From positions 2,858 to 18,795 of the forward strand of contig JAOZNS010000012.1 in NCBI GenBank assembly GCA_029933635.1: a stretch of DNA of 15,938 bases, written 5' to 3'. Under the pieces are notes generated by a model. The model made no database searches. It saw only the letters and a program-made list of their open reading frames with translations, and was not told where the DNA came from. Below, piece by piece: positions 1 to 7,446 of this stretch. The DNA is from Candidatus Zixiibacteriota bacterium. Its GTDB lineage: Bacteria; Zixibacteria; MSB-5A5; SM1-73. The position numbers and the translations under genes were made by a program. Every line of letters begins with the position of its first letter. The first letter of the stretch is position 1.

Positions 1-314
1 ATTATGCTATGATGAGGTTTCAATCAAAAAATACCTTATTCGTCGATGCCCGTTATCCCGGGGATTTTAAGGCTGGACATATTAAAGGGTCCATCAATTT
101 CCCCTATGAGGAGTTTGAAGAATATGCTCCCCAAATTTTACCAAAGTTATCTAAGGATGTAGAGATCATAACCTACTGCGATGGCACCGAATGTGAAACC
201 AGCCTTCTTCTGGCCAGAGAACTTCAAGAGATGGGGCACAAAAACGTAAAGATCTTCTTTGGTGGCTGGCAGGAATGGAAAGAGTCGGGGTTGTCAATAG
301 AAACAGGTGACTGA
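1..314 (+). CDS. Rhodanese-like domain protein (5' end outside the window)
   Basis: This is a single-domain rhodanese, a family that handles sulfane sulfur on an active-site cysteine. The frame is open to the left edge, and the residues just before the ATG at 9 (Tyr-Ala) fit the helix that normally precedes the domain, so the true start is probably upstream of the window. Counting from that ATG, visible landmarks are the FVDAR strand (11-15), the GHIKGSINFP motif (23-32), the active-site loop YCDGTEC (56-62) and the C-terminal GGWQEW (85-90). Cys57 is the expected catalytic residue. The usual Arg at the end of the loop is replaced by a second cysteine, Cys62. The stop lies 3 nt before the next gene, whose ribosome binding site (AGGTGA) is inside this gene, so the two are co-transcribed. 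The family call is secure; the substrate is unknown. Confidence 0.85.
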   Translation, partial: YAMMRFQSKNTLFVDARYPGDFKAGHIKGSINFPYEEFEEYAPQILPKLSKDVEIITYCDGTECETSLLLARELQEMGHKNVKIFFGGWQEWKESGLSIETGD

Positions 315-317
315 GAA

Positions 318-821
318 ATGAAGATCCTAAAACCCTTGGTCAGAATAGTTACAGATAGAAAAGTTATCCTCCTTTTCAGATTATTTTTGGGACTAACCTT
401 CATCTATGCCAGCTTGGATAAGATAGCTCATCCAGATCAGTTTGCCAGGATTGTCTATAACTATCGGATCTTACCGCACTTTTTGATAAACATCTTTGCA
501 GTTACCCTTCCCTGGGTTGAGTTTTTGACCGGACTTTTTCTTATATTAGGAATATTTACAGAAAGCGCCTCGCTTTTAGCCTCGTTTCTTTTCATAATCT
601 TCATTGTCGCTATCTCTATAAATCTTTTCAAAGGCATAGACCTAAATTGTGGCTGTTTCTCCACCGATCCTGCGGGCAAAAAGGAAGGAGCCAGCTTACT
701 TATCAGGGATTTCATCTATCTTTTTCTGGCAATTATGATCTTTTACTTCAATCAAGGTTTCGCCTCGCTTTCTTCCCTTTTTCAAAAGAAATTCATGAAA
801 AAAAATATAAAAGACCTTTAA
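318..821 (+). CDS. MauE/DoxX-family redox-associated membrane protein
   Basis: This is a 167-residue integral membrane protein with four predicted hydrophobic segments, roughly residues 17-32, 53-78, 84-104 and 127-145. Between the third and fourth segments is a Cys-Gly-Cys motif (111-113, context LNCGCFS), typical of the MauE branch of the DoxX-like superfamily. Members of that branch are thought to shuttle electrons or support thiol/disulfide chemistry in the envelope. The gene starts 3 nt after the rhodanese stop, with AGGTGA 7 nt upstream of the ATG, so it forms a translationally tight pair with the rhodanese. That pairing suggests a thiol or sulfur-handling role, but this is inference. 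The C-terminal tail is Lys-rich and probably cytoplasmic. The last codons overlap a hairpin that looks like a terminator for the opposing operon. Confidence 0.8.
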   Translation: MKILKPLVRIVTDRKVILLFRLFLGLTFIYASLDKIAHPDQFARIVYNYRILPHFLINIFAVTLPWVEFLTGLFLILGIFTESASLLASFLFIIFIVAISINLFKGIDLNCGCFSTDPAGKKEGASLLIRDFIYLFLAIMIFYFNQGFASLSSLFQKKFMKKNIKDL

Positions 822-855
822 CTTGCTTAATATCAAACGGAAGGCTAAAGTCTTT
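798..855 (-). terminator. Possible rho-independent terminator of the minus-strand cluster
   Basis: Read on the minus strand, AAAGACTTTA (855-846) pairs with TAAAGGTCTTT (820-810) with one bulged G. This is followed directly by a T-rich run, TATATTTTTTTT, at about 809-799. The loop is long (about 25 nt), so the call is tentative. It lies about 65 nt past the carrier-protein stop and overlaps the 3' end of the opposing MauE/DoxX-like gene, as expected at a convergent junction. Confidence 0.4.
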
Positions 856-919
856 CACCTCTTGATAAGGATTTCAGGGATTTTGTTTCTATTGGGGGGG
901 AAACAGGCTGGTTTAAATT

Positions 920-1426
920 TTACTCTTCAGGCTTTATTTCCAAAATGGGCTGTGCGGCATCGACCAGATCGCCTGGTTTGAAATTTATCCTTTCCACTTT
1001 TCCTTTGATCGGCGATCTGATCTCATTTTCCATCTTCATCGCCTCCACAATCACCAAGCCCTGATCTTTCTTTACCACATCTCCTTCCCTCACCAGTATC
1101 TTGACCACCTTGCCCGGCATGGGGGAGGAGACGGTGGGAGCTTCACCTAAGGTGGTTGAGTCTGCCTCAGATGCTTTAACTCTTTCTGATTTTGGTTCTT
1201 CGATACAGAATTGCTCCCCGCTGATGGAGAAGTATCTTTTGCCATCTGCTTCGGCGAAATGGACGGTGAACGTTTTACCGTCCACCAAAAGGGACAGGCA
1301 ATTCTCGGAGACGAAAGAGTGCTCTATTAAGTATTCTCTTTCCCCTAAGTTGATCCGATATCGTCCATCCTTGAACTCAACTTTAAGCCTGTAGATTTTT
1401 TCATCTAAATTGAATTCTATTTCCAT
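920..1426 (-). CDS. Biotin carboxyl carrier protein of acyl-CoA (methylcrotonyl-CoA) carboxylase
   Basis: This 168-residue protein carries the biotin arm of the carboxylase encoded in the same cluster. The C-terminal biotinyl domain (about 100-166) has the biotinylation motif EAMKMEN with Lys131, and upstream PMPGKVVKI plus downstream KPGDLVDAAQPI strands typical of the fold. Residues 1-75 form a beta-rich region resembling the second part of the BT (BC-CT mediating) domain of fused methylcrotonyl- and propionyl-CoA carboxylase alpha chains. A linker (76-98) joins the two. The gene lies 27 nt after the biotin carboxylase stop, in the same reading frame with no intervening stop, and no clear ribosome binding site precedes its ATG. 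It therefore looks like the C-terminal third of a split alpha chain. Translation may depend on coupling or re-initiation. Confidence 0.92.
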   Translation of the reverse strand: MEIEFNLDEKIYRLKVEFKDGRYRINLGEREYLIEHSFVSENCLSLLVDGKTFTVHFAEADGKRYFSISGEQFCIEEPKSERVKASEADSTTLGEAPTVSSPMPGKVVKILVREGDVVKKDQGLVIVEAMKMENEIRSPIKGKVERINFKPGDLVDAAQPILEIKPEE

Positions 1427-1453
1427 GGGAAGTCGCTGTTTTAAGCTAAGTTC

Positions 1454-2956
1454 CTACCCACCTCCGATGCTCCACTTTCCCACAGTCAACCAGGGATCGG
1501 GCATACGCTCTTTTATCTGTGTCTTTTTCTGGAATGCGGGCTTGGTGTGATAGGTGATGGCGGCAGCCATTAAAGCTTGATCGATAAATCTTTTCTTCTT
1601 TTTCTTCTCCGCCCAATCAGACATATTTTTGCTGATAAAATTCGTCTGGGTGTTGCCCGCCACAAATTCCGGATGATTCATGACTGAGGATAAAAATTCA
1701 ATGGTGGTTTTGATCCCCAGGATGGTATATTTTGATAAAGCCAAGATCATTCGTCTGCGGGCTTCCTCTCTGGTCTCTCCCCAGGTGATGACCTTGGATA
1801 GAATTGGATCGTAATATACGGAAACCTCAAATCCAGAAAAGATTCCACAGTCATGTCGGATCCCCGGTCCAGCAGGTTCTTTCATAAAAAGGATTTTGCC
1901 TGAGGAGGGGAAGAAGTTGTTTTCCGGGTCTTCCGCATATATTCTACACTCGATGGCATGCCCCCTTTGTTTGATATCATCCTGAACCAGTGAAAGTTTT
2001 TCTCCTGAGGCTATCTTAATCTGCTGTTTCACCAGATCCACCCCGGTGACCAGCTCGGTTATGGGATGTTCCACTTGAAGCCGAGCGTTGACTTCCAAAA
2101 AATAGAAGTTTTTGTTTTTATCCAGGAGGAATTCGACTGTCCCAGCATTGTTATATCCGGAGACTCTTATCACCCGTTTGGCTACCTGGCCCATCTTTTC
2201 CCTGAGTTGATCATCCAGAGCGCAGGATGGCGTCTCCTCCACGATCTTCTGATGTCTTCGCTGAATTGAGCACTCCCTTTCACACAGATGAACCACATTC
2301 CCGTAGTTATCCGCCAACACTTGAAATTCAACGTGCCGAGGTTCCTCTATATATTTTTCCAGATAGACAGACTCATCTCCAAAGGCGGACTTTGCCTCCC
2401 GCATTCCCGCTTGAATGCCTTTCTCTAAATCTTCAGGCGAATAGATGATTCGCATTCCCTTCCCTCCACCTCCTGCCGAGGCTTTGATCATCACCGGAAA
2501 GCCGATCTGCTCAGCAGCTTCTTTGAACTTCCTAATATCTTTGTCCTTGCTCATCATCCCCGGAATGATGGGAATCTTGGCTTTAGTCATAGTTTGACGC
2601 GATGCCACCTTGTCACCCACCAGTTTCAAAGCTTTGGAGTTCGGACCGATGAAGATGATCCCCTCTTTTTCACACCTTTGAGCAAAATCGGGATTCTCCG
2701 CCAAGAACCCGTAACCGGGATGGATCGCATCCGCTTTGGAGTCTTTTGCCACCTGAATGATTTTATCCATATTAAGATAACTTTCCAGAGGAGGTGGGTT
2801 GCCGATTAAAAAAGCCTCATCCGCCATCTGAACATGCAAGGAATTCCTATCCACGGTTGAATAAATAGCCACCGAAGGGATAGACATCTCCCTGCAGGCA
2901 TTTATGATCCTTACTGCTATTTCTCCTCGATTGGCTATGAGTATCTTCTTTATCAT
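1454..2956 (-). CDS. Biotin carboxylase subunit of acyl-CoA (methylcrotonyl-CoA) carboxylase
   Basis: This ATP-grasp enzyme carboxylates biotin with bicarbonate and ATP. The N-terminal domain opens with KILIANRGEIAVRI. The glycine loop AGGGGKGMR spans 161-169. The bicarbonate/biotin-site residues line up with E. coli AccC numbering: Glu288, Asn290, Arg292 and Glu296 (in LEVNARLQVEHP) and Arg338 (in ECRIYAED). The region ECSIQRRHQK (228-237) is intact. The protein is 500 residues, against about 450 for a free AccC. The extra 50 residues (DPWLTVGKWSIGGG at the end) resemble the linker and first part of the BT domain of fused methylcrotonyl-CoA carboxylase alpha chains. It ends at a TAG whose frame continues into the carrier-protein gene. 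Its neighbours (LiuB- and LiuC-type genes) suggest methylcrotonyl-CoA carboxylase rather than acetyl-CoA carboxylase. No clear Shine-Dalgarno precedes the ATG; a palindromic element does. Confidence 0.93.
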   Translation of the reverse strand: MIKKILIANRGEIAVRIINACREMSIPSVAIYSTVDRNSLHVQMADEAFLIGNPPPLESYLNMDKIIQVAKDSKADAIHPGYGFLAENPDFAQRCEKEGIIFIGPNSKALKLVGDKVASRQTMTKAKIPIIPGMMSKDKDIRKFKEAAEQIGFPVMIKASAGGGGKGMRIIYSPEDLEKGIQAGMREAKSAFGDESVYLEKYIEEPRHVEFQVLADNYGNVVHLCERECSIQRRHQKIVEETPSCALDDQLREKMGQVAKRVIRVSGYNNAGTVEFLLDKNKNFYFLEVNARLQVEHPITELVTGVDLVKQQIKIASGEKLSLVQDDIKQRGHAIECRIYAEDPENNFFPSSGKILFMKEPAGPGIRHDCGIFSGFEVSVYYDPILSKVITWGETREEARRRMILALSKYTILGIKTTIEFLSSVMNHPEFVAGNTQTNFISKNMSDWAEKKKKKRFIDQALMAAAITYHTKPAFQKKTQIKERMPDPWLTVGKWSIGGG

Positions 2957-2965
2957 CTGGTAAAA

Positions 2966-3023
2966 CCATAGGAACAGCCCTTGTGGCTGTCCGCCTTTTG
3001 GACAGGGGCAAGCAATGTACCTA
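2966..3023. repeat. Short palindromic element between the hydratase and biotin carboxylase genes
   Basis: The ends, ATAGGAACA (2969-2977) and TGTACCTAC (3015-3023), form an imperfect inverted repeat. Inside are two overlapping hairpins that cannot form together. One pairs ACAGCC (2974-2979) with GGCTGT (2985-2990); the other pairs CTGTCC (2987-2992) with GGACAG (3000-3005). It fills most of the spacer between the hydratase stop and the carboxylase start. The layout resembles dispersed intergenic palindromes of many environmental bacteria, but only one copy is in the window. Confidence 0.5.
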
Positions 3024-3025
3024 CC

Positions 3026-3820
3026 TCATTCTGTCCACTTTGGTTTTCTTTTCTCCAGAAAGGCGTTCATGCCTTCCTGACCTTCATCCCCTATTCTCAT
3101 TTGGGCGATCATGTCTGCGGTGTAGGTTTTCGCCTTCTCAAAGCTCATGCTGGGCACATTCTTTAAAAGCTTTTTACACATAGCCAGAGCTTTGGGACCG
3201 CTGGATAGAAGTTGATTCACTTTTTCCTGCACCGCTTGATCTAAACTTTCTGGGGGCACCACCCGATTTACCAGACCCAACTCTAAGGCTTTTTGGGCGG
3301 AGAGCCTTTCTCCGGTGAGAAAGAACTCCCTGCATTTTCCTTCGCCAACTTTTCTAATCACATAGGGGGAAATGCACGCCGGCACCAAGCCCAGCTTTAC
3401 CTCACTTAGGCTGAACTTAGCATTTTCCGAAGCAATGGCAATATCGCACACCGCCACCAGTCCCGTTCCACCTCCGATAGCCGCTCCATTCACTCTGGCG
3501 ATTATCGGCTGAGGCAGGGAATACATCAAATAAAACAGCTCGGCTAATTTGAGGGAGTCTGCAAGATTCTGCTGATAGCTGTAATCTTTCATCTTTTTCA
3601 TCCAATTCAGGTCTGCTCCGGCAGAGAAGGATCTCCCCTTTCCGGTCAGAACTACCACCCGCACCACCTCATCCTCTGAAATCTTTTTAAATACCTCAGT
3701 GAGCTCAGCGATCATCACCTCGTTGAAAGCATTATGCACTTCAGGACGATTAAGCGTTATGGTTGCGATTTGGTCTTTGAAGGAATAGGAGATGGTTTCA
3801 AAACTCTGTTTTTTTATCAA
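3026..3820 (-). CDS. liuC: 3-methylglutaconyl-CoA hydratase, LiuC type (crotonase superfamily)
   Basis: This 264-residue crotonase-fold enzyme is predicted to interconvert 3-methylglutaconyl-CoA and 3-hydroxy-3-methylglutaryl-CoA. The oxyanion-hole segment SFSAGADLNWM (64-74) has the GADLNWM form characteristic of LiuC/AtuE-type hydratases. The second hole is VNGAAIGGG (110-118). Of the two catalytic glutamates of classical enoyl-CoA hydratase, the first is replaced by Gly120, while the second is present as Glu140 in SLSEVKLGLVP; the segment ACISPYVIRKVG that follows is also typical of this subfamily. The start is TTG, supported by AAGGAAG at 3836-3830, nine bases upstream. It sits between the carboxyltransferase and biotin carboxylase genes of the same pathway, which reinforces the substrate call. 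A general enoyl-CoA hydratase is the main alternative. Confidence 0.85.
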   Translation of the reverse strand: MIKKQSFETISYSFKDQIATITLNRPEVHNAFNEVMIAELTEVFKKISEDEVVRVVVLTGKGRSFSAGADLNWMKKMKDYSYQQNLADSLKLAELFYLMYSLPQPIIARVNGAAIGGGTGLVAVCDIAIASENAKFSLSEVKLGLVPACISPYVIRKVGEGKCREFFLTGERLSAQKALELGLVNRVVPPESLDQAVQEKVNQLLSSGPKALAMCKKLLKNVPSMSFEKAKTYTADMIAQMRIGDEGQEGMNAFLEKRKPKWTE

Positions 3821-3885
3821 TTTTAAAAGCTTCCTTTGAGGATTAAAAAATAATTTTCATTAAAAAGAATCTTGGAAGGGAAAAC

Positions 3886-5493
3886 CTACATCCTGAAGAC
3901 TCCGAATCTTTGATCAGGAATGGGAGCGTTCAACGCCATGGAGATACCCAGAGCTAAAGCGGTGCGGGTCTCCAAAGGATCGAGCATTCCATCGTCCCAG
4001 AGTCGGGCACCGCTGTAATAAGGACTAGATTCTTCCTCGTATTTTTTAAGGGTGGGCTCCATGAACCTTTGTTGCTCTTCTTCGGTCATAGTCTTGCCCT
4101 GCTTTTTGAGCTGTCTTAACTTCACGGTCAGAAGGACCGATGCCGCTTGCTCTCCTCCCATCACGCAAATTCTGGCATTGGGCCACATCCACAGAAGGCG
4201 AGGATCATAAGCCCGCCCGCACATGCCGTAATTTCCAGCACCGTATGACCCCCCTACGATGACCGTAAACTTGGGAACGTCAGCATTCGCCACCGCATGC
4301 ACCATCTTGGCTCCATCCTTGGCAATTCCTCCATGCTCATATTGTTTGCCCACAATAAAGCCGGTGATGTTCTGCAAAAAAATCAGAGGAATCTTTCGCA
4401 TGGTGCACAAATTGATGAAATGTGCAGCTTTGAGTGAACTTTCAGAGAATAGAACCCCGTTGTTGCCCAATATCCCCACAGGATAACCCATGATTCGGGC
4501 AAATCCGGTCACAATGGTGGGACCATACAGTGCTTTGAATTCCTGAAATCTACTTCCATCCACCAATCTGGCGATGACCTCACGAATATCATAAGGCTTT
4601 CTCAAATCTCTGGGAACTATGCCATAGATTTCCTGGGGATCATAGTATGGATCCTCAGGTTCAGCCACGTCCAGCTCAAATTTCTTGGGCCGATCCAGAC
4701 ATTGAATGATGTTTCTGGCGATCTGGAGCGCGTGTTTATCATTTAAGGCATAATGATCAGCCACGCCGGAGATTCGGCAATGAACGTCTGCACCCCCCAG
4801 TTCTTCATCTGTCACCTCTTCGCCGGTTGCCGCCTTGACCAGAGGAGGTCCGCCTATGAAGATGGTTCCCTGCCTTCGGACGATCACCGCCTCATCGCTC
4901 ATTGCAGGAACATAGGCCCCTCCCGCGGTGCACGAGCCCATTACAATGGATATTTGAGGAATGCCCATGGCAGAAAGACGAGCCTGATTATAGAATATCT
5001 TTCCAAAATGATCCTTATCTGGAAAGGTTCCCGATTGATATGGCAGGAAGATTCCACCGGAATCGACCAGATATATGCAGGGAAGACGATTCTCCATAGC
5101 CACCTCTTGAGCTCGCACATGTTTCTTTATGGTCATGGGAAAGTAGGTGCCCCCTTTGACCGTAGCGTCGTTTGCCACCACCAGGACCTCCCTCCCGTGC
5201 ACCACTCCCACGCCGGTGACGATGCCCGCACACGGGGCTTCGTTATCATACATGTCGTAAGCCGCCAGAGGAGAAAGCTCCAAGAAGGGAGTATTCTTAT
5301 CAAACAACAGCTCCAATCTCTCCCTTACTAAAAGCTTGCCCCGATCTTTGTGTCTTTTACGATCCTTTTCTGGCCCCCCCAATTTTACTTTTTTCAGAAT
5401 TTCTTTATACTCTGTCACCAACCTCTGCATTTCAGCTTTATTCTGCTGAAACTCAGAACTTTTTGTATCTACCTTGCTTTCGATCCGAAACAT
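3886..5493 (-). CDS. liuB: Methylcrotonyl-CoA carboxylase carboxyltransferase (beta) subunit
   Basis: This is a two-domain crotonase-fold carboxyltransferase that moves the carboxyl group from biotin to an acyl-CoA. Starting from the ATG at 5493 it has 535 residues, the usual size for methylcrotonyl-CoA carboxylase beta. Stretches diagnostic of that branch rather than propionyl-CoA carboxylase include NDATVKGGTYFPMTIKKH, LPCIYLVDSGGIFLP, HFGKIFYNQARLSAMGIPQ, MGSCTAGGAYVPAMSDE, FLQNITGFIVGKQYEHGG and AGNYGMCGRAYDPRLLWMW. A longer reading frame begins at a TTG at 5511, but neither candidate start has a convincing ribosome binding site; I chose the ATG because it gives the family length. With the hydratase, biotin carboxylase and carrier protein downstream it forms the LIU-type set of leucine catabolism. 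Geranyl-CoA carboxylase is a close relative and cannot be fully excluded. Confidence 0.9.
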   Translation of the reverse strand: MFRIESKVDTKSSEFQQNKAEMQRLVTEYKEILKKVKLGGPEKDRKRHKDRGKLLVRERLELLFDKNTPFLELSPLAAYDMYDNEAPCAGIVTGVGVVHGREVLVVANDATVKGGTYFPMTIKKHVRAQEVAMENRLPCIYLVDSGGIFLPYQSGTFPDKDHFGKIFYNQARLSAMGIPQISIVMGSCTAGGAYVPAMSDEAVIVRRQGTIFIGGPPLVKAATGEEVTDEELGGADVHCRISGVADHYALNDKHALQIARNIIQCLDRPKKFELDVAEPEDPYYDPQEIYGIVPRDLRKPYDIREVIARLVDGSRFQEFKALYGPTIVTGFARIMGYPVGILGNNGVLFSESSLKAAHFINLCTMRKIPLIFLQNITGFIVGKQYEHGGIAKDGAKMVHAVANADVPKFTVIVGGSYGAGNYGMCGRAYDPRLLWMWPNARICVMGGEQAASVLLTVKLRQLKKQGKTMTEEEQQRFMEPTLKKYEEESSPYYSGARLWDDGMLDPLETRTALALGISMALNAPIPDQRFGVFRM

Positions 5494-5684
5494 AATTAGT
5501 ATCTGCAACAATTAAGGAGCGCAAAAGTTTTCCACAGGATTCAAATGAAATTGAAAAAGATTACAGATACCTGAAACAACAAGCTCTTGCACCCAAAAAA
5601 CTTTGGCACAATTTCTTAAGCCCTTATGCTCCGATCAAATTATTTGGGCTCGGTAAATTTAGCGCCAATTTTTTGATTATTTAG

Positions 5685-6074
5685 CTAAGCTGGCACGAAC
5701 TTATATCCATAACACAGGATGCCAGCTTCGCCATCTTGCTGAATCTTTCTAAACTCCAGCCTCAGCCTCATCCCGACTTTAAGTCGATCGAGCTCGCAGT
5801 CTGCGATCTGAGCCAACAGCTTGGTTCCATCATCCAGCTCCACAATCCCCATAGGATAAGGTGTCTGTTCTACGAACTGGCTGGGTGCCACCCTAATTAC
5901 GGTAAAGGTCAGAAGCTTCCCCTGCTCCTTGAGCTTTACATCCTCAAAATCTTGAGATTTACACCCAGTGCAAATAAGCTTAGGTGGGAAATATATTCTT
6001 CCACAATGTTTGCATTTCTTCGCCTCTAACCTGTATCTTTGGGGTATCTCTCTCCAGTATCTGGCTGGAAACAT
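5685..6074 (-). CDS. DUF35 Zn-ribbon/OB-fold protein, partner of thiolase and HMG-CoA synthase
   Basis: This is a 129-residue protein with an N-terminal helix, a rubredoxin-like zinc ribbon and an OB-fold. Zinc ligands are visible as Cys21, Cys24, Cys35 and Cys38 (CKHCGRIYFPP, then CTGC). The OB domain (about 48-128) includes KLLTFTVIRVAP and YPMGIVELDDGTKLLAQI. In archaea the homologous protein bridges acetoacetyl-CoA thiolase and HMG-CoA synthase, forming a complex that channels acetoacetyl-CoA and helps its energetically uphill synthesis. The gene follows HMG-CoA synthase and thiolase in the order seen in archaea, so the same role is inferred. A perfect GGAGGT sits 6 nt before the ATG. A 191-nt gap separates it from the carboxyltransferase; I saw no convincing promoter or terminator in that gap. 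Confidence 0.9.
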   Translation of the reverse strand: MFPARYWREIPQRYRLEAKKCKHCGRIYFPPKLICTGCKSQDFEDVKLKEQGKLLTFTVIRVAPSQFVEQTPYPMGIVELDDGTKLLAQIADCELDRLKVGMRLRLEFRKIQQDGEAGILCYGYKFVPA

Positions 6075-6165
6075 TTAACTACCTCCATTGTTACGAAGGA
6101 AGAAAAACGACTTTTCCCGGGTTAATGTAAAGTTGATCAAAAAGCTAATAGTGCCTTTCCTAAGC

Positions 6166-7323
6166 CTACATTTTTTGCATTATATGAACTACTGCGCTTC
6201 CTCCACTTCCACCCATGTTCTGAGTCAAACCGATTTTAGCGTCCTTAACCTGTCTTTTTTCCGCCTCGCCCCTTAGCTGGTGAACTACCTCCACCACCTG
6301 CGCCACTCCAGTTGCTCCTACTGGATGCCCTTTGGATTTTAAGCCACCGCTGGTGTTTATCGGCTTTTGCCCCTCCAAGGCTGTCAGCCCTCTCTCCACC
6401 GCCTTTCCACCCTCACCCTTTTTGAAAAATCCCAAATCCTCGGTTATGATTATCTCAGCTATGGTAAAGCAATCATGCACCTCCGCCAGATCAATATCGT
6501 CTGGCTTTACCCCAGCCATCTGGTAGGCTCTTTCTGCCGCCTTCACCGTGGCGTTCAAGGTGGTCAGATCAGAGCGGCTGTGCAGGGCGATGGTATCGGT
6601 GGCATTGCCCGTACCGATTATCTTCACCGGAGGCTTTTTGGAGATCTTCTCCGCCATTGTCGCTGGACACAAAACTGCGCAGGCGGCTCCGTCGGTGATC
6701 GGGGAACAGTCCAGTATGGTTAGAGGATCAGCCACCATGATGGAGTTGATCACCTGCTCTGCGGTAATTTTATGGGGAAATTGAGCTAAAGGGTTTTTGG
6801 ATCCATTTTCATGATTCTTCACCGCCACCTGAGCCAACTGCTCTCGGGTGGTTCCATATCTGTCCATATGGTTTCTGGCCATAAGGGCATAAAGACCGGG
6901 AAAGGTGATGCCATGATACACCTCATATTCTTGGTCAGCCGCGGTGGAGAGGGCATAAGTGGCGCCATCTCCGCTCACATCGGTCATCTTCTCCACCCCT
7001 CCCACCAGCACGATGTCGGACATTCCAGAGGCTACATCCATGAATCCCATCCTCACCGCCAGCCCTCCGGAGGCACAGGCGGACTCCACTCGAACGGATG
7101 GAATCGAACCGACTCCCAGGTAATCGGCCAAAAGGGAGGATAGATGCTCCTGTCCTATAAAAAGACCGGAGGTCATGCATCCCACATACATGGAATCGAT
7201 TCTATCGACCCCGGCATCTTGGATGGCTAAAAGAGCGCTCTCCACAAATATATCCCTTAACGATTTTTGCCACAGCTCCCCCCACTTGTTCATTCCCACA
7301 CCAATGATGGCAACATCCCTCAT
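6166..7323 (-). CDS. Acetyl-CoA acetyltransferase (archaeal-type thiolase)
   Basis: This 385-residue thiolase is predicted to condense two acetyl-CoA to acetoacetyl-CoA or to cleave acetoacetyl-CoA. The nucleophile is Cys83 in VESACASGG. Histidines of the active site are His283 (EVHDCF) and His333 (KSKGHPVGATG). The C-terminal loop reads NMGGSGGSAVV, without the second cysteine of classical bacterial thiolases; this is usual for the archaeal/SCP2-like branch. Its place directly between HMG-CoA synthase and the DUF35 gene matches the archaeal mevalonate-entry operon. AAGGAG lies 7 nt before the ATG. The 123-nt spacer after HMG-CoA synthase shows no obvious separate promoter, so co-transcription from the promoter near 8600 is likely. 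Confidence 0.92.
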   Translation of the reverse strand: MRDVAIIGVGMNKWGELWQKSLRDIFVESALLAIQDAGVDRIDSMYVGCMTSGLFIGQEHLSSLLADYLGVGSIPSVRVESACASGGLAVRMGFMDVASGMSDIVLVGGVEKMTDVSGDGATYALSTAADQEYEVYHGITFPGLYALMARNHMDRYGTTREQLAQVAVKNHENGSKNPLAQFPHKITAEQVINSIMVADPLTILDCSPITDGAACAVLCPATMAEKISKKPPVKIIGTGNATDTIALHSRSDLTTLNATVKAAERAYQMAGVKPDDIDLAEVHDCFTIAEIIITEDLGFFKKGEGGKAVERGLTALEGQKPINTSGGLKSKGHPVGATGVAQVVEVVHQLRGEAEKRQVKDAKIGLTQNMGGSGGSAVVHIMQKM

Positions 7324-7446
7324 CTTTTTTCTCCTTACTTAATTTTACGGCTTTCAATTTGCACGTCTGAGTAAACCTTTATGAATTGCTCAGCCTGATG
7401 ATGGGTTTCCTATCCCTCCATCTGAAACAAGCAACGTCGATTTAGT

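Noticed and set aside
1454..1456. TAG as a pyrrolysine or reassigned codon in the carboxylase alpha chain
   Set aside because: TAG also ends the thiolase, DUF35, carboxyltransferase, DUF1844, 75-residue and 92-residue genes, so it is an ordinary stop here. Local readthrough remains possible but is not shown.
4753..5331. 192-codon plus-strand reading frame
   Set aside because: It lies wholly opposite the well-conserved carboxyltransferase gene, has no family resemblance and no suitable start signal; it is a shadow frame.
6811..7143. 110-codon plus-strand frame opposite the thiolase
   Set aside because: It is antisense to a conserved catalytic enzyme, with no start signal or homology; typical shadow.
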